Assembly (NCBI RefSeq): GCF_016745505.1
Contig: NZ_JAERUC010000153.1
Span: 32,915-96,914 of the forward strand
Length of the DNA: 64,000 bases
Source: Streptomyces silvae
GTDB lineage: Bacteria; Actinomycetota; Actinomycetes; Streptomycetales; Streptomycetaceae
Reading direction: 5' to 3'
Positions 1-6,788 of this stretch are shown here, piece by piece; within the stretch, counting starts at the first letter, position 1; each line of letters starts with the position of its first letter. The notes beneath the pieces are model-generated. The model did not search any database, had not been told where the DNA came from, and worked only from the letters and a program-made list of their open reading frames with translations. Made by a program: the position numbers and the translations under genes.

Positions 1-2
1 AC

Positions 3-632
3 ACGATGGGCCACCTCACGAAGTACGTCCGGCCCGGCGCCTCCCGCATCGCCTCCACCGCCAGCTCCGCCGTGCCCAACGTGGCCTGGCGCAATACGGA
101 CGGCTCGAAGGCCCTGATCGGCTACAACGGCTCCTCGTCGGCCCAGCAGCTCACGGTCAACTGGGGCGGGCAGAAGTTCACGTACTCCCTGCCCGGCCGT
201 ACCTCGGCGACGTTCACCTGGTCGGGAACCCAGTCGGGCTCCTCGGGCAGCAGCGGCGCCCTCGCGGGCACCGGCGGGAAGTGCCTGGACGCCACGGGCA
301 ACACCGGCGCCGACGGCACCCCCGTCCAGATCTGGTCCTGCACCGGCGCGGCCAACCAGCGCTGGACGGTCGGGGGCGACGGAAGCATCACGGTGCTCGG
401 CGCCTGCCTGGACGTCACCGGGGGCTCCACGGCGAACGGAGCAAAGGTCCAGCTGTACACCTGCAACGGGTCGGGCGCGCAACGCTGGCGGTACGACGCC
501 GGGACGGGGGACGTCGTCAACACCGCGGCGGACAAGTGCCTGGACGTGACCGACCAGTCCACGGCGAACGGCGCCCGCGTCCAGATCTGGACCTGCACCG
601 GAGCCGCGAACCAGAAGTGGCGGCTCCAGTAA
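3..632 (+). CDS. GH30-like glycosidase C-terminal end with ricin-type lectin domain (5' partial)
   Basis: The reading frame is open to the left edge, so only the last ~209 residues are present and the catalytic residues lie outside the window. The visible start (T-M-G-H-L-T-K-Y-V-R-P-G-A) and the following beta-rich part (NVAWRNTDGSKALIGYN) are typical of the C-terminal beta-sandwich of GH30 glycosidases. A Ser/Gly linker (about residues 75-87 of the fragment) leads to a three-repeat ricin B / CBM13 beta-trefoil. Each repeat has a CLD motif region and a closing QxW (QRW, QRW, QKW) with paired cysteines, all hallmarks of sugar binding. The protein is probably secreted and acts on a polysaccharide; the exact substrate cannot be read from this part. 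Confidence 0.8.
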   Translation, partial: TMGHLTKYVRPGASRIASTASSAVPNVAWRNTDGSKALIGYNGSSSAQQLTVNWGGQKFTYSLPGRTSATFTWSGTQSGSSGSSGALAGTGGKCLDATGNTGADGTPVQIWSCTGAANQRWTVGGDGSITVLGACLDVTGGSTANGAKVQLYTCNGSGAQRWRYDAGTGDVVNTAADKCLDVTDQSTANGARVQIWTCTGAANQKWRLQ

Positions 633-652
633 CGGGCCCCCGCTCGCACGAC

Positions 653-683
653 GGCCGCCCGTCCCCGGCGGGGACGGGCGGCC
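653..683. terminator. Strong hairpin between convergent genes
   Basis: A perfect 14-bp stem (GGCCGCCCGTCCCC pairing with 670-683) has a 3-nt loop. It lies between the stop of the glycosidase and the stop of cimA, so it can serve both strands. No long T-run follows, as is usual in Streptomyces. Confidence 0.8.
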
Positions 684-694
684 CGTGGGGTCGC

Positions 695-2302
695 TCAGTC
701 CGTCGGCTCGACGCCCGCCCGCAGCAGGCCGTACGTGTACGCGTCCTCCAGCGCCTGCCAGGACGCGGCGATGACGTTCTCGGCCACGCCGACCGTCGCC
801 CAGTCGCCGGTTCCGTCGCCCGTGGTGATCAGTACCCGGGTGGTGGACTCGGTGCCGGTGCGGCCTTCCAGGATGCGGACCTTGTAGTCGATCAGCTCCA
901 GCTTGGCGAGCTGCGGGTAGATCCGTTCCAGGCCGACGCGCAGCGCCCGGTCCAGGGCGTTGACCGGGCCGTTGCCCTCGGCGGTGGCGACGATGCGCTC
1001 GCCCTTGGCCCAGAGCTTCACGGTCGCCTCGTTGGCGTGGGTGCCGTCGGGGCGGTCCTCGACGATGGCCCGCCAGGACTCGACGCGGAAGTAGCGGCGG
1101 GGCCGGCCGTCGACCTCGGCGCGCAGCAGCAGTTCGAAGGAGGCGTCGGCGGCCTCGTAGGTGTAGCCCTTGAGTTCGCGCTCCTTGACCCGCTCGACGA
1201 CGCGCTGGACGAGGGCGCGGTCGTCGCGCAGGTCGATGCCGAGCTCCTTGCCCTTGAGCTCGATGGAGGCGCGGCCCGCCATGTCGGACACCAGCATCCG
1301 CATGGTGTTGCCGACCCGCTCGGGGTCGATGTGCTGGTAGAGGTCCGGGTCCACCTTGATCGCGGAGGCGTGCAGTCCGGCCTTGTGCGCGAAGGCGGAG
1401 ACACCGACGTACGGCTGGTGGGTGGAGGGCGTGAGGTTGACGACCTCGGCGATGGCGTGGGAGATGCGGGTCATCTCGGCGAGCGCGCCCTCGTGCAGGA
1501 CGGTCTTGCCGTACTTGAGCTCCAGCGCGGCGACGACGGGGAAGAGGTTGGCGTTGCCGACCCGCTCGCCGTAGCCGTTGGCGGTGCACTGCACATGGGT
1601 GGCGCCCGCGTCCACGGCGGCCAGGGTGTTGGCGACGGCGCAGCCCGTGTCGTCCTGGGCGTGGATGCCGAGCCGGGCGCCGGTGTCGGCGAGGACGGTG
1701 GAGACGACGGCCTGGACCTGGGCGGGGAGCATCCCGCCGTTGGTGTCGCAGAGGATGACGACGTCGGCGCCGGCCTCGTGGGCGGTGCGTACGACCGCCT
1801 TGGCGTACTCCGGGTTCGCACGGTAGCCGTCGAAGAAGTGCTCGCAGTCGACGAAGACCCGGCGGCCCTGCTCCCGGAGGTGGGCGACCGTGTCGCGGAC
1901 CATCTCCAGATTCTCGTCCAGGGTGGTGCGCAGGGCCAGTTCCACATGGCGGTCGTGGGACTTGGCGACCAGGGTGATCACCGGGGCGCCCGAGTCCAGG
2001 AGCGCCTGGACCTGCGGGTCCTCGGCGGCCCTGCCGCCCGCTCTGCGGGTGGCGCCGAAGGCGACGAGCTGGGCGTGCTCGAAGTCGATCTCCTGCTTGG
2101 CGCGGGCGAAGAACTCGGTGTCACGCGGGTTGGCGCCGGGCCAGCCGCCCTCGATGAAGCCCACGCCGAAGTCGTCCAGATGCCGGGCAATGGTCAGCTT
2201 GTCCGCGACCGTCAGGTTGATGCCTTCACGCTGCGCACCGTCGCGCAGCGTGGTGTCGAAGACATGGAAGGTGTCGTCGGGGGCCGTGGCCTTGGTGGTC
2301 AT
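695..2302 (-). CDS. cimA: (R)-citramalate synthase
   Basis: 535 residues. It condenses pyruvate and acetyl-CoA to citramalate, the first step of the threonine-independent isoleucine route. The N-terminal TIM barrel opens with FDTTLRDGAQREG (residues 15-27; R20/D21 bind substrate and metal), and GIHAQDDTGCAVANT carries a metal-binding His and the family signature. The last ~130 residues form the LeuA-type regulatory domain. The length and the DTTLRDGAQ variant fit the CimA/LeuA2 group better than true 2-isopropylmalate synthase, though only an assay separates them. The ATG has an AGGAG 10 nt upstream. The gene is monocistronic and sits behind an attenuator-like leader with an Ile-Ile peptide, which supports a role in isoleucine supply. 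leuB and ilvE, encoded nearby, act later in the pathway. Confidence 0.92.
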   Translation of the reverse strand: MTTKATAPDDTFHVFDTTLRDGAQREGINLTVADKLTIARHLDDFGVGFIEGGWPGANPRDTEFFARAKQEIDFEHAQLVAFGATRRAGGRAAEDPQVQALLDSGAPVITLVAKSHDRHVELALRTTLDENLEMVRDTVAHLREQGRRVFVDCEHFFDGYRANPEYAKAVVRTAHEAGADVVILCDTNGGMLPAQVQAVVSTVLADTGARLGIHAQDDTGCAVANTLAAVDAGATHVQCTANGYGERVGNANLFPVVAALELKYGKTVLHEGALAEMTRISHAIAEVVNLTPSTHQPYVGVSAFAHKAGLHASAIKVDPDLYQHIDPERVGNTMRMLVSDMAGRASIELKGKELGIDLRDDRALVQRVVERVKERELKGYTYEAADASFELLLRAEVDGRPRRYFRVESWRAIVEDRPDGTHANEATVKLWAKGERIVATAEGNGPVNALDRALRVGLERIYPQLAKLELIDYKVRILEGRTGTESTTRVLITTGDGTGDWATVGVAENVIAASWQALEDAYTYGLLRAGVEPTD

Positions 2303-2405
2303 GCTGATCTGACTCCTGTCGGGTGAGCGGATCCGGACGAATCGGCTCCACTTGCCCCCATCCTCTCGCGTGCCTCGCCCCGGCCGTGGTGGGGGCCGGA
2401 AAACG

Positions 2406-2431
2406 AAAAAACCCCTCGCGGGTGCGAGAGG
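2406..2431 (-). terminator. Attenuator terminator of the cimA leader
   Basis: On the minus strand an 8-bp stem (CCTCTCGC / GCGAGGGG, one G-U pair, ACCC loop) is followed directly by six T's. This is a complete intrinsic terminator, rare in this GC-rich genome. It lies about 100 nt before the cimA start and downstream of a short Ile-containing ORF, so it should abort transcription before cimA. Confidence 0.75.
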
Positions 2432-2458
2432 TCTGCGCGCGGGTCTGGGGCACGATGT

Positions 2459-2486
2459 CCGTTCCGTACGTGGTGATACGGGACGG
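2459..2486 (-). promoter_or_regulatory. Pause/antiterminator-type hairpin in cimA leader
   Basis: CCGTCCCGTA (minus strand) pairs with TACGGAACGG with one mismatch across an 8-nt loop. The stem starts immediately after the leader-peptide stop codon. This is where an attenuator's 1:2 or 2:3 hairpin is expected, so a ribosome stalled at the Ile codons or released at the stop would alter it. Confidence 0.5.
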
Positions 2487-2522
2487 TCACTGCGGACCGG
2501 CGCGCCTGCTGCCGATAATCAT
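2487..2522 (-). CDS. Putative cimA leader peptide (MIIGSRRAGPQ)
   Basis: An 11-codon ORF starts ATG ATT ATC, giving two adjacent isoleucines, and ends with TGA just before the hairpins of the cimA leader. The end product of the CimA route is isoleucine, so Ile-codon stalling is the natural sensor. No Shine-Dalgarno is visible and the only promoter candidate is a weak -10 (CAGACT on the minus strand at 2544-2549). Translation is therefore inferred from position and codon content. Confidence 0.55.
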   Translation of the reverse strand: MIIGSRRAGPQ

Positions 2523-2580
2523 GGCGAACGAGGACACGCCCGCAGTCTGGCACAGCGGCGCTCCGCGGTCCCGGCCCGTC

Positions 2581-3225
2581 TCAGGATGCGGGCGTGATGT
2601 CCGTCGCAGGGGCCCCGGCACCGGGTGGCGTGAGCGTCTCGTCCGCGTACGCGCGCATCTGGTCCAGGACCTGTCCGCGTCCGGTGCCGGGGATGCCGAC
2701 GGTGACATGGACGCTGAACCCGTCCATCAGGGCCCGCAGGCGGGTCGCGGCCCGGCCGGTGTCGACGGCGCGGAACTCACCGTCTGCGACGCCCTCGGCC
2801 AGCAGCCCGACGAGGTCGCGGTGCCAGGCGTCCTCGATGGCCGCCTGCCGGGCGCGGGCGTCGTCGTCGGCGCCCTGCGAGCGGTTCCAGACCTCCAGCC
2901 AGAGCGTCCAGTGCGGGTCGCGGTGGCCGTCGGGGACGTACAGGGCGATGTAGGCGTCGAGCCGCTCGCGGGCGGTGCCGGGGCCGGTGAGCAGGGCCCG
3001 GCGCTCGGCGCCGAGCCGCGCCTCGCTCCACTCCAGGGTCTGCAGCAGCAGCTCGTCCTTGGTGCGGAAGTAGTAGAGGAGGTGGCCGCTGCTCATCCGC
3101 ACCTCACGGCCGAGCCCCGCCATGGTCAGCCCGTCGAGCCCGCGCTCGGCGACGGTGGCCATGACGGCGGCGAGCACCTCCTCCCGGGGCGGGGCGATGT
3201 TGCGACGGCGCTGGCTACTGGGCAC
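2581..3225 (-). CDS. TetR-family regulator of the urease/agmatine deiminase operon
   Basis: 214 residues. The N-terminal helix-turn-helix (about 15-60: REEVLAAVMATVAERGL, then VRMSSGHLLYYFRTKDELL) is typical TetR, followed by an all-helical ligand-binding domain of the BetI type. The GTG start lies 3 nt after the aguA stop, so it is the last gene of the ureAB-ureC-aguA-tetR operon and probably translated with it. Two palindromes of the TTGAGCG-type at the operon promoter are the obvious targets, making this an autoregulated local repressor. The ligand is unknown; agmatine, N-carbamoylputrescine, putrescine or a related guanidino/ureido compound would fit the context. Confidence 0.85.
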   Translation of the reverse strand: MPSSQRRRNIAPPREEVLAAVMATVAERGLDGLTMAGLGREVRMSSGHLLYYFRTKDELLLQTLEWSEARLGAERRALLTGPGTARERLDAYIALYVPDGHRDPHWTLWLEVWNRSQGADDDARARQAAIEDAWHRDLVGLLAEGVADGEFRAVDTGRAATRLRALMDGFSVHVTVGIPGTGRGQVLDQMRAYADETLTPPGAGAPATDITPAS

Positions 3226-3228
3226 GGT

Positions 3229-4251
3229 TCAGATCCTGGGCTGTTGCTGCGTGATGCAGTGGATGCCTCCACCACCGGCAAAGATCGTACGGGCGTCGAC
3301 GGGTGTCACCGTACGGCCGGGGAACAGGTCGCGGAACACGGCCGCCGCCTCGTCGTCCCTGGGGTCGTCGAAGGCGCAGAGGACCACGCCGTCGTTGCAG
3401 AGGTAGTGGTTGATGTAGGAGAAGTCGGCCCAGGCGCCCTCCGCGTCGGTGAGCGCCGTGGGTGCCGGGATCTCCACGACCTCCAGCGGGCGGCCCCCCG
3501 CGTCGGTGGCGGCCCGCAGGATCCGGACCGTCTCCCGGGTGATCTCGTGGTCCGGGTGGGACGGGTCGGGCTGGACATGGGCGACGACGACACCCGGACG
3601 GGCGAACGCGGCGACGATGTCGACGTGGCCGAGGGTGCCGTACGTCCCGTAGTCGCCGGCCAGGCCGCGCGGCAGCCAGATCGCCTTCGCGGTGCCGAGC
3701 CGGGCGTGGATCTCCGCCTCGACGGCCTCCCGGGTCCAGCCGGGGTTGCGTTCCTTACCCAGCTGGACGGTCTCGGTGAGCAGCACGGTGCCCTCGCCGT
3801 CCACATGGATCGCGCCGCCCTCGTTGACCAGGGGCGAGCTGTGCACGGGCACCCCGGCCAGCTCGGCGACGCCCTTCGCGATGTGCCGGTCGTGCTCCCA
3901 GCGGGCCCAGCCCTGGGCGCCCCAGCCGTTGAACGTCCAGTCCACGGCGGCGAGTTCGCGGGTGTCGGGGTCGACGACGAAGGTCGGGCCGATGTCCCGC
4001 ATCCAGGCGTCGTCGAGGGGGCGTACGGCGGTCTCGACATCCGGGCCGAGGAGCGTGCGGGCACTGTCCTCCTGGCCCGGGCCGACGATCACGGTGACGG
4101 GTTCGAAGCGGCGTACGGCGCGGGCGACGGCGGCCCAGGCCCGGCGCGCCTCGTCGAGCTCGGCCGGGGTGGCGAAGGTGGGGTTGGGGCCCGGCCAGGC
4201 CATCCAGGTGCGCTCGTGCGGGGCCCACTCGGGCGGCATGCGGAAGGTCAT
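3229..4251 (-). CDS. aguA: Agmatine deiminase
   Basis: 340 residues, the normal length of the PAD_porph/agmatine deiminase family. It hydrolyses agmatine to N-carbamoylputrescine and ammonia. N-terminal MPPEWAPHERTWMAWP, the EGGAIHVDGEGT block and the C-terminal GGGGIHCITQQQP with catalytic Cys332 (and H331) identify it. The ATG at 4251 is chosen because the family motif starts right after it; the frame stays open far upstream inside ureC but without homology. It starts 8 nt after the ureC stop and ends 3 nt before tetR, so it is embedded in the operon. No N-carbamoylputrescine amidase (aguB) gene is present nearby, leaving the next step open. Confidence 0.9.
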   Translation of the reverse strand: MTFRMPPEWAPHERTWMAWPGPNPTFATPAELDEARRAWAAVARAVRRFEPVTVIVGPGQEDSARTLLGPDVETAVRPLDDAWMRDIGPTFVVDPDTRELAAVDWTFNGWGAQGWARWEHDRHIAKGVAELAGVPVHSSPLVNEGGAIHVDGEGTVLLTETVQLGKERNPGWTREAVEAEIHARLGTAKAIWLPRGLAGDYGTYGTLGHVDIVAAFARPGVVVAHVQPDPSHPDHEITRETVRILRAATDAGGRPLEVVEIPAPTALTDAEGAWADFSYINHYLCNDGVVLCAFDDPRDDEAAAVFRDLFPGRTVTPVDARTIFAGGGGIHCITQQQPRI

Positions 4252-4259
4252 GGCGGGTC

Positions 4260-5942
4260 CTAGAGGAAGTAGAGGCGGTTCAGGGAGACGGACTCGGCGG
4301 CGGGCGAGCGCAGCGGGTCGCCGTCCAGGGTGACGAGGCCCGTCCCGGCGTCGACACCGACGGTCCCGGTACGGGAGTTGAGGAGCAGGTCCGCGGGCCC
4401 GATGGAGCGCGTGCCCCGGACCGCGACCCGGCGGCGGCGGGTGGGCATGAGGTCGGCGCCCAGCTGGGCGGCGGCCTCCGCGACGAAGGCGACGGAGAGA
4501 TCGGCGGCCGTCGCCCCGTACGCGCCGAACTGCGGCCCCAGGACGAGGGGTTCGCAGGTGTCCGTGGCCGCGTTGGGGTCGCCGGTGACGCCGTACGCGG
4601 GAAAGCCGGACTTCAGGACCAGCTGGGGCTTCGCGCCGAAGAACTCGGGGTGCCACAGGACGATGTCGGCGAGCTTCCCCGGCTCGATGGAGCCGACCTC
4701 GTGCGCGATGCCGTGGGCGATGGCGGGGTTGACCGTGAGCTTGGCGATGTAGCGCAGCACCCGGGCGTTGTCGTCGCCGGGGCCGTCGCCCTCCAGGGGG
4801 CCGAACTCGGCCTTCATCTTCGCGGCCATGGCGAAGGTGCGGCGCACGGTCTCGCCGGCCCGGCCCATGCCCTGCGCGTCGGAGGAGGTGATGCCGATGG
4901 CGCCCAGGTCGTGCAGGACGTCCTCGGCGCCCATGGTTCCGGCCCTGATCCGGTCGCGGGCCATGGCGGCGTCGCCGGGCAGGTCGGTCTTGAGGTCGTG
5001 GACGGAGACGATCATCCCGTAGTGCTCGGCGACGGCGTCCCGGCCGAAGGGGAGCGTCGGGTTGGTGGAGGACCCGATGACGTTGGGGACGCCCGCCATC
5101 TTCAGCACGTTGGGCACGTGCCCGCCGCCGCAGCCCTCGATGTGGAAGGCGTGGATCGTCCGGCCTTCGAGCACGCTCAGGGTGTCCTCGACGGAGAGGC
5201 ACTCGTTCAGCCCGTCGCTGTGCAGGGCGACCTGGACGTCGTGGTCCTCGGCGACCCGCAGGGCGGTGTCCAGGGCACGGGTGTGGGCGCCCATGTCCTC
5301 GTGGACCTTGAAGCCGCAGGCCCCGCCCTCGGCGAGGGCCTCCACCAGCGGCGCCTGGTGGGAGGACGAACCGCGGGCCAGGAAGCCTATGTTGACGGGC
5401 CAGGCGTCGAAGGCGTTGAAGGCGTGGCGCAGGGCCCACGGGGAGTTGACGCCGACGCCCCACACCGGGCCGAACTCCTGGCCGATGATCGTGGTGACGC
5501 CGGAGGCCAGGGACGCCTCCATGATGCGCGGGGAGAGCAGGTGGACATGGGGGTCCACGGCTCCGGCCGTGGCGATCATGCCCTCGCCGGAGACGATGGT
5601 GGTGCCGGTGCCGACGACCACGTCGACCCCGTCGAGGGTGTCCGGGTTGCCGGCCCGCCCGATCGCGGCGATACGGCCCTCGCGGATGCCGATCGAGACC
5701 TTCCGGATGCCCAGCACGGCGTCGATGACCAGCACGTTGCTGATGACGACGTCGCAGGTCTCCCGGACGGCTGCGGCCTTCAGGTGCAGGCCGTCGCGGG
5801 CCGTCTTGCCGAAGCCGGCGAGGAACTCGTCGCCCTGCTTCTGGGAGTCGGACTCCACGCGGACGGTCAGCCCGGAGTCACCGAGCCTGACCCGGTCCCC
5901 GGCGCGCGGGCCGTGCACGGAGGCGTACTCGTACGGGTCCAT
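4260..5942 (-). CDS. ureC: Divergent urease alpha subunit (urease-like ureidohydrolase?)
   Basis: 560 residues, full length for UreC. The dinuclear metal site is intact: HxH H132/H134, the lysine to be carbamylated K212 (GFKVHED), H241, H267 and D355; R331 (K. aerogenes R336) is also kept. The substrate pocket differs from true ureases. The mobile-flap CHH is V314-H315-D316, so the flap cysteine is lost, and the GGGTGPA loop reads GQEFGPV (about 154-160). HTEGAGGGHAPD reads HIEGCGGGHVPN. The start codon overlaps the ureAB stop by one base (TGATG), implying translational coupling. No ureD/E/F/G genes lie in the window. It may be a urease supplied by distant accessory genes, or it may hydrolyse a substituted urea such as the AguA product. 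Confidence 0.85.
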   Translation of the reverse strand: MDPYEYASVHGPRAGDRVRLGDSGLTVRVESDSQKQGDEFLAGFGKTARDGLHLKAAAVRETCDVVISNVLVIDAVLGIRKVSIGIREGRIAAIGRAGNPDTLDGVDVVVGTGTTIVSGEGMIATAGAVDPHVHLLSPRIMEASLASGVTTIIGQEFGPVWGVGVNSPWALRHAFNAFDAWPVNIGFLARGSSSHQAPLVEALAEGGACGFKVHEDMGAHTRALDTALRVAEDHDVQVALHSDGLNECLSVEDTLSVLEGRTIHAFHIEGCGGGHVPNVLKMAGVPNVIGSSTNPTLPFGRDAVAEHYGMIVSVHDLKTDLPGDAAMARDRIRAGTMGAEDVLHDLGAIGITSSDAQGMGRAGETVRRTFAMAAKMKAEFGPLEGDGPGDDNARVLRYIAKLTVNPAIAHGIAHEVGSIEPGKLADIVLWHPEFFGAKPQLVLKSGFPAYGVTGDPNAATDTCEPLVLGPQFGAYGATAADLSVAFVAEAAAQLGADLMPTRRRRVAVRGTRSIGPADLLLNSRTGTVGVDAGTGLVTLDGDPLRSPAAESVSLNRLYFL

Positions 5943-6631
5943 CAGTTCTCCTCCCCCGCTCCGAGGTAGCCGCAGGCTGCTGCTCTGCGCAGTGCCTCCT
6001 CCTTCGCGCCCGGCGCGTCCAGCGGCCCGTCCACGAGCCCGGCGAAGCCGATCGCGATCCGGTCGCCGCCGAGGGGGACGAGCGCCGCGTCGGCGGTCTC
6101 GCCCGGGCCGAAGCGGACGGAGGAGCCGGCCGGCACGCCGAGCCGCATCCCGTACGCCGCCGCGCGGTCGAAGTCGAGCCGGGGGTTGGCCTCGAAGAAG
6201 TGGAAATGGGACGTCACGCTGACCGGGACCGTCGCGGTGTTACGGACGGTGAGCCGCACGGCGGGCTCCGGATCCGGCGTCGCGGGGCCGGGGAGCAGCG
6301 CGCCGGGGGCGTCGTCGCCGAGGCCGCCTCCGGCGAGCGGTTCGCTGACGACCGCGAGCCGGGAGCCGTCGTCGAACACGGCCTCCACCTGGACCTCGGT
6401 GACCACATCGGCCACGCCCGGCAGCACGTCGTCCGGCCCCAGCACGGCACTGGCCGCCTCGATCGCCTCGGCCAGCCTGCGTCCGTCCCTGGCCGCCTCG
6501 CAGACGGTGTCCGCGATCAGGGCGGTCGCCTCGGGCACGTTGAGCCGCAGGCCACGGGCGCGCCTGGCTCTGGCCAGCTCGGCGGCGCCGAAGAGCAGCA
6601 GCCGGTCGCGTTCGGTCGGGGTCAGTCGCAC
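5942..6631 (-). CDS. ureAB: Fused urease gamma-beta subunit
   Basis: 229 residues. Residues 1 to about 95 match the gamma subunit (LTPTERDRLLLFGAAELARARRARGLRLN is the UreA opening pattern). After a Gly/Pro-rich joint, residues about 120-229 match the beta subunit, including SHFHFFEANPRLDFDRA and PAGSSVRFGPGE. Fusions of this type are known in actinobacterial and Helicobacter-type ureases. It starts at GTG, preceded by a perfect AGGAGG with 8-nt spacing, and is the promoter-proximal gene of the operon. The structural subunits gamma, beta and alpha are thus all present, so a trimeric urease-like complex can form. Confidence 0.9.
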   Translation of the reverse strand: MRLTPTERDRLLLFGAAELARARRARGLRLNVPEATALIADTVCEAARDGRRLAEAIEAASAVLGPDDVLPGVADVVTEVQVEAVFDDGSRLAVVSEPLAGGGLGDDAPGALLPGPATPDPEPAVRLTVRNTATVPVSVTSHFHFFEANPRLDFDRAAAYGMRLGVPAGSSVRFGPGETADAALVPLGGDRIAIGFAGLVDGPLDAPGAKEEALRRAAACGYLGAGEEN

Positions 6632-6671
6632 GTCACGGACCTCCTGGTCGGAGCGCTGGATCCTGAGAGCA

Positions 6672-6688
6672 TTGGAGCAGCACTCTAA
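6672..6688. promoter_or_regulatory. Operator copy 2 (over the -10) of the ureAB promoter
   Basis: The imperfect palindrome TTGGAGCAGCACTCTAA is centred at 6680. Its core GAGC-AGC-ACTC resembles GAGC-GGC-GCTC of the neighbouring perfect palindrome, and the two centres are 23 bp apart, about two helical turns. It covers the -10 box. The likely binder is the TetR protein encoded by the last gene of the operon. Confidence 0.55.
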
Positions 6689-6710
6689 CCAGGTTTTGAG
6701 CGGCGCTCAA
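6682..6710 (-). promoter_or_regulatory. Promoter of the ureAB-ureC-aguA-tetR operon
   Basis: On the minus strand TTGAGC (6710-6705) and TAGAGT (6687-6682) are separated by exactly 17 nt, a good housekeeping sigma match. Transcription would start near 6675, leaving a leader of about 45 nt with an AGGAGG before the GTG start. Each box lies inside one of two palindromes, so a bound repressor would block it. Confidence 0.65.
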
Positions 6711-6712
6711 AA
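6694..6712. promoter_or_regulatory. Operator copy 1 (perfect palindrome over the -35)
   Basis: TTTTGAGCGGCGCTCAAAA is a perfect 9+1+9 inverted repeat overlapping the -35 box of the ureAB promoter. Its size and symmetry suit a TetR dimer, and the operon carries its own tetR gene. Confidence 0.65.
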
Positions 6713-6736
6713 TGTGTGGCAGGACGCAGGTACGAC

Positions 6737-6770
6737 GAAGGCCGCGCCCCCGGTCGGGGACGCGGCCTTC
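6737..6770 (-). terminator. Terminator after ilvE
   Basis: A 10-bp stem (GAAGGCCGCG / CGCGGCCTTC) contains an inner CCCCG/CGGGG pairing. It begins about 19 nt after the ilvE stop and separates ilvE from the ureAB promoter. Confidence 0.8.
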
Positions 6771-6788
6771 CTGGGTACGGCGGAGCGG

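Noticed and set aside
281..2326. Long plus-strand open frame of 681 codons opposite cimA
   Set aside because: It is the antisense shadow of cimA, low complexity in Gly/Val/Asp/Arg, with no domain. The minus-strand frame carries all CimA motifs.
2303..2580. T-box or riboswitch in the cimA leader
   Set aside because: No T-box sequence or specifier stem was seen; the leader peptide plus T-tailed terminator explains the region better.
4251..5463. Extended N-terminus of agmatine deiminase running into ureC
   Set aside because: The extra ~400 codons are an Arg/Gly-rich shadow of ureC. Deiminase homology begins exactly at the ATG at 4251.
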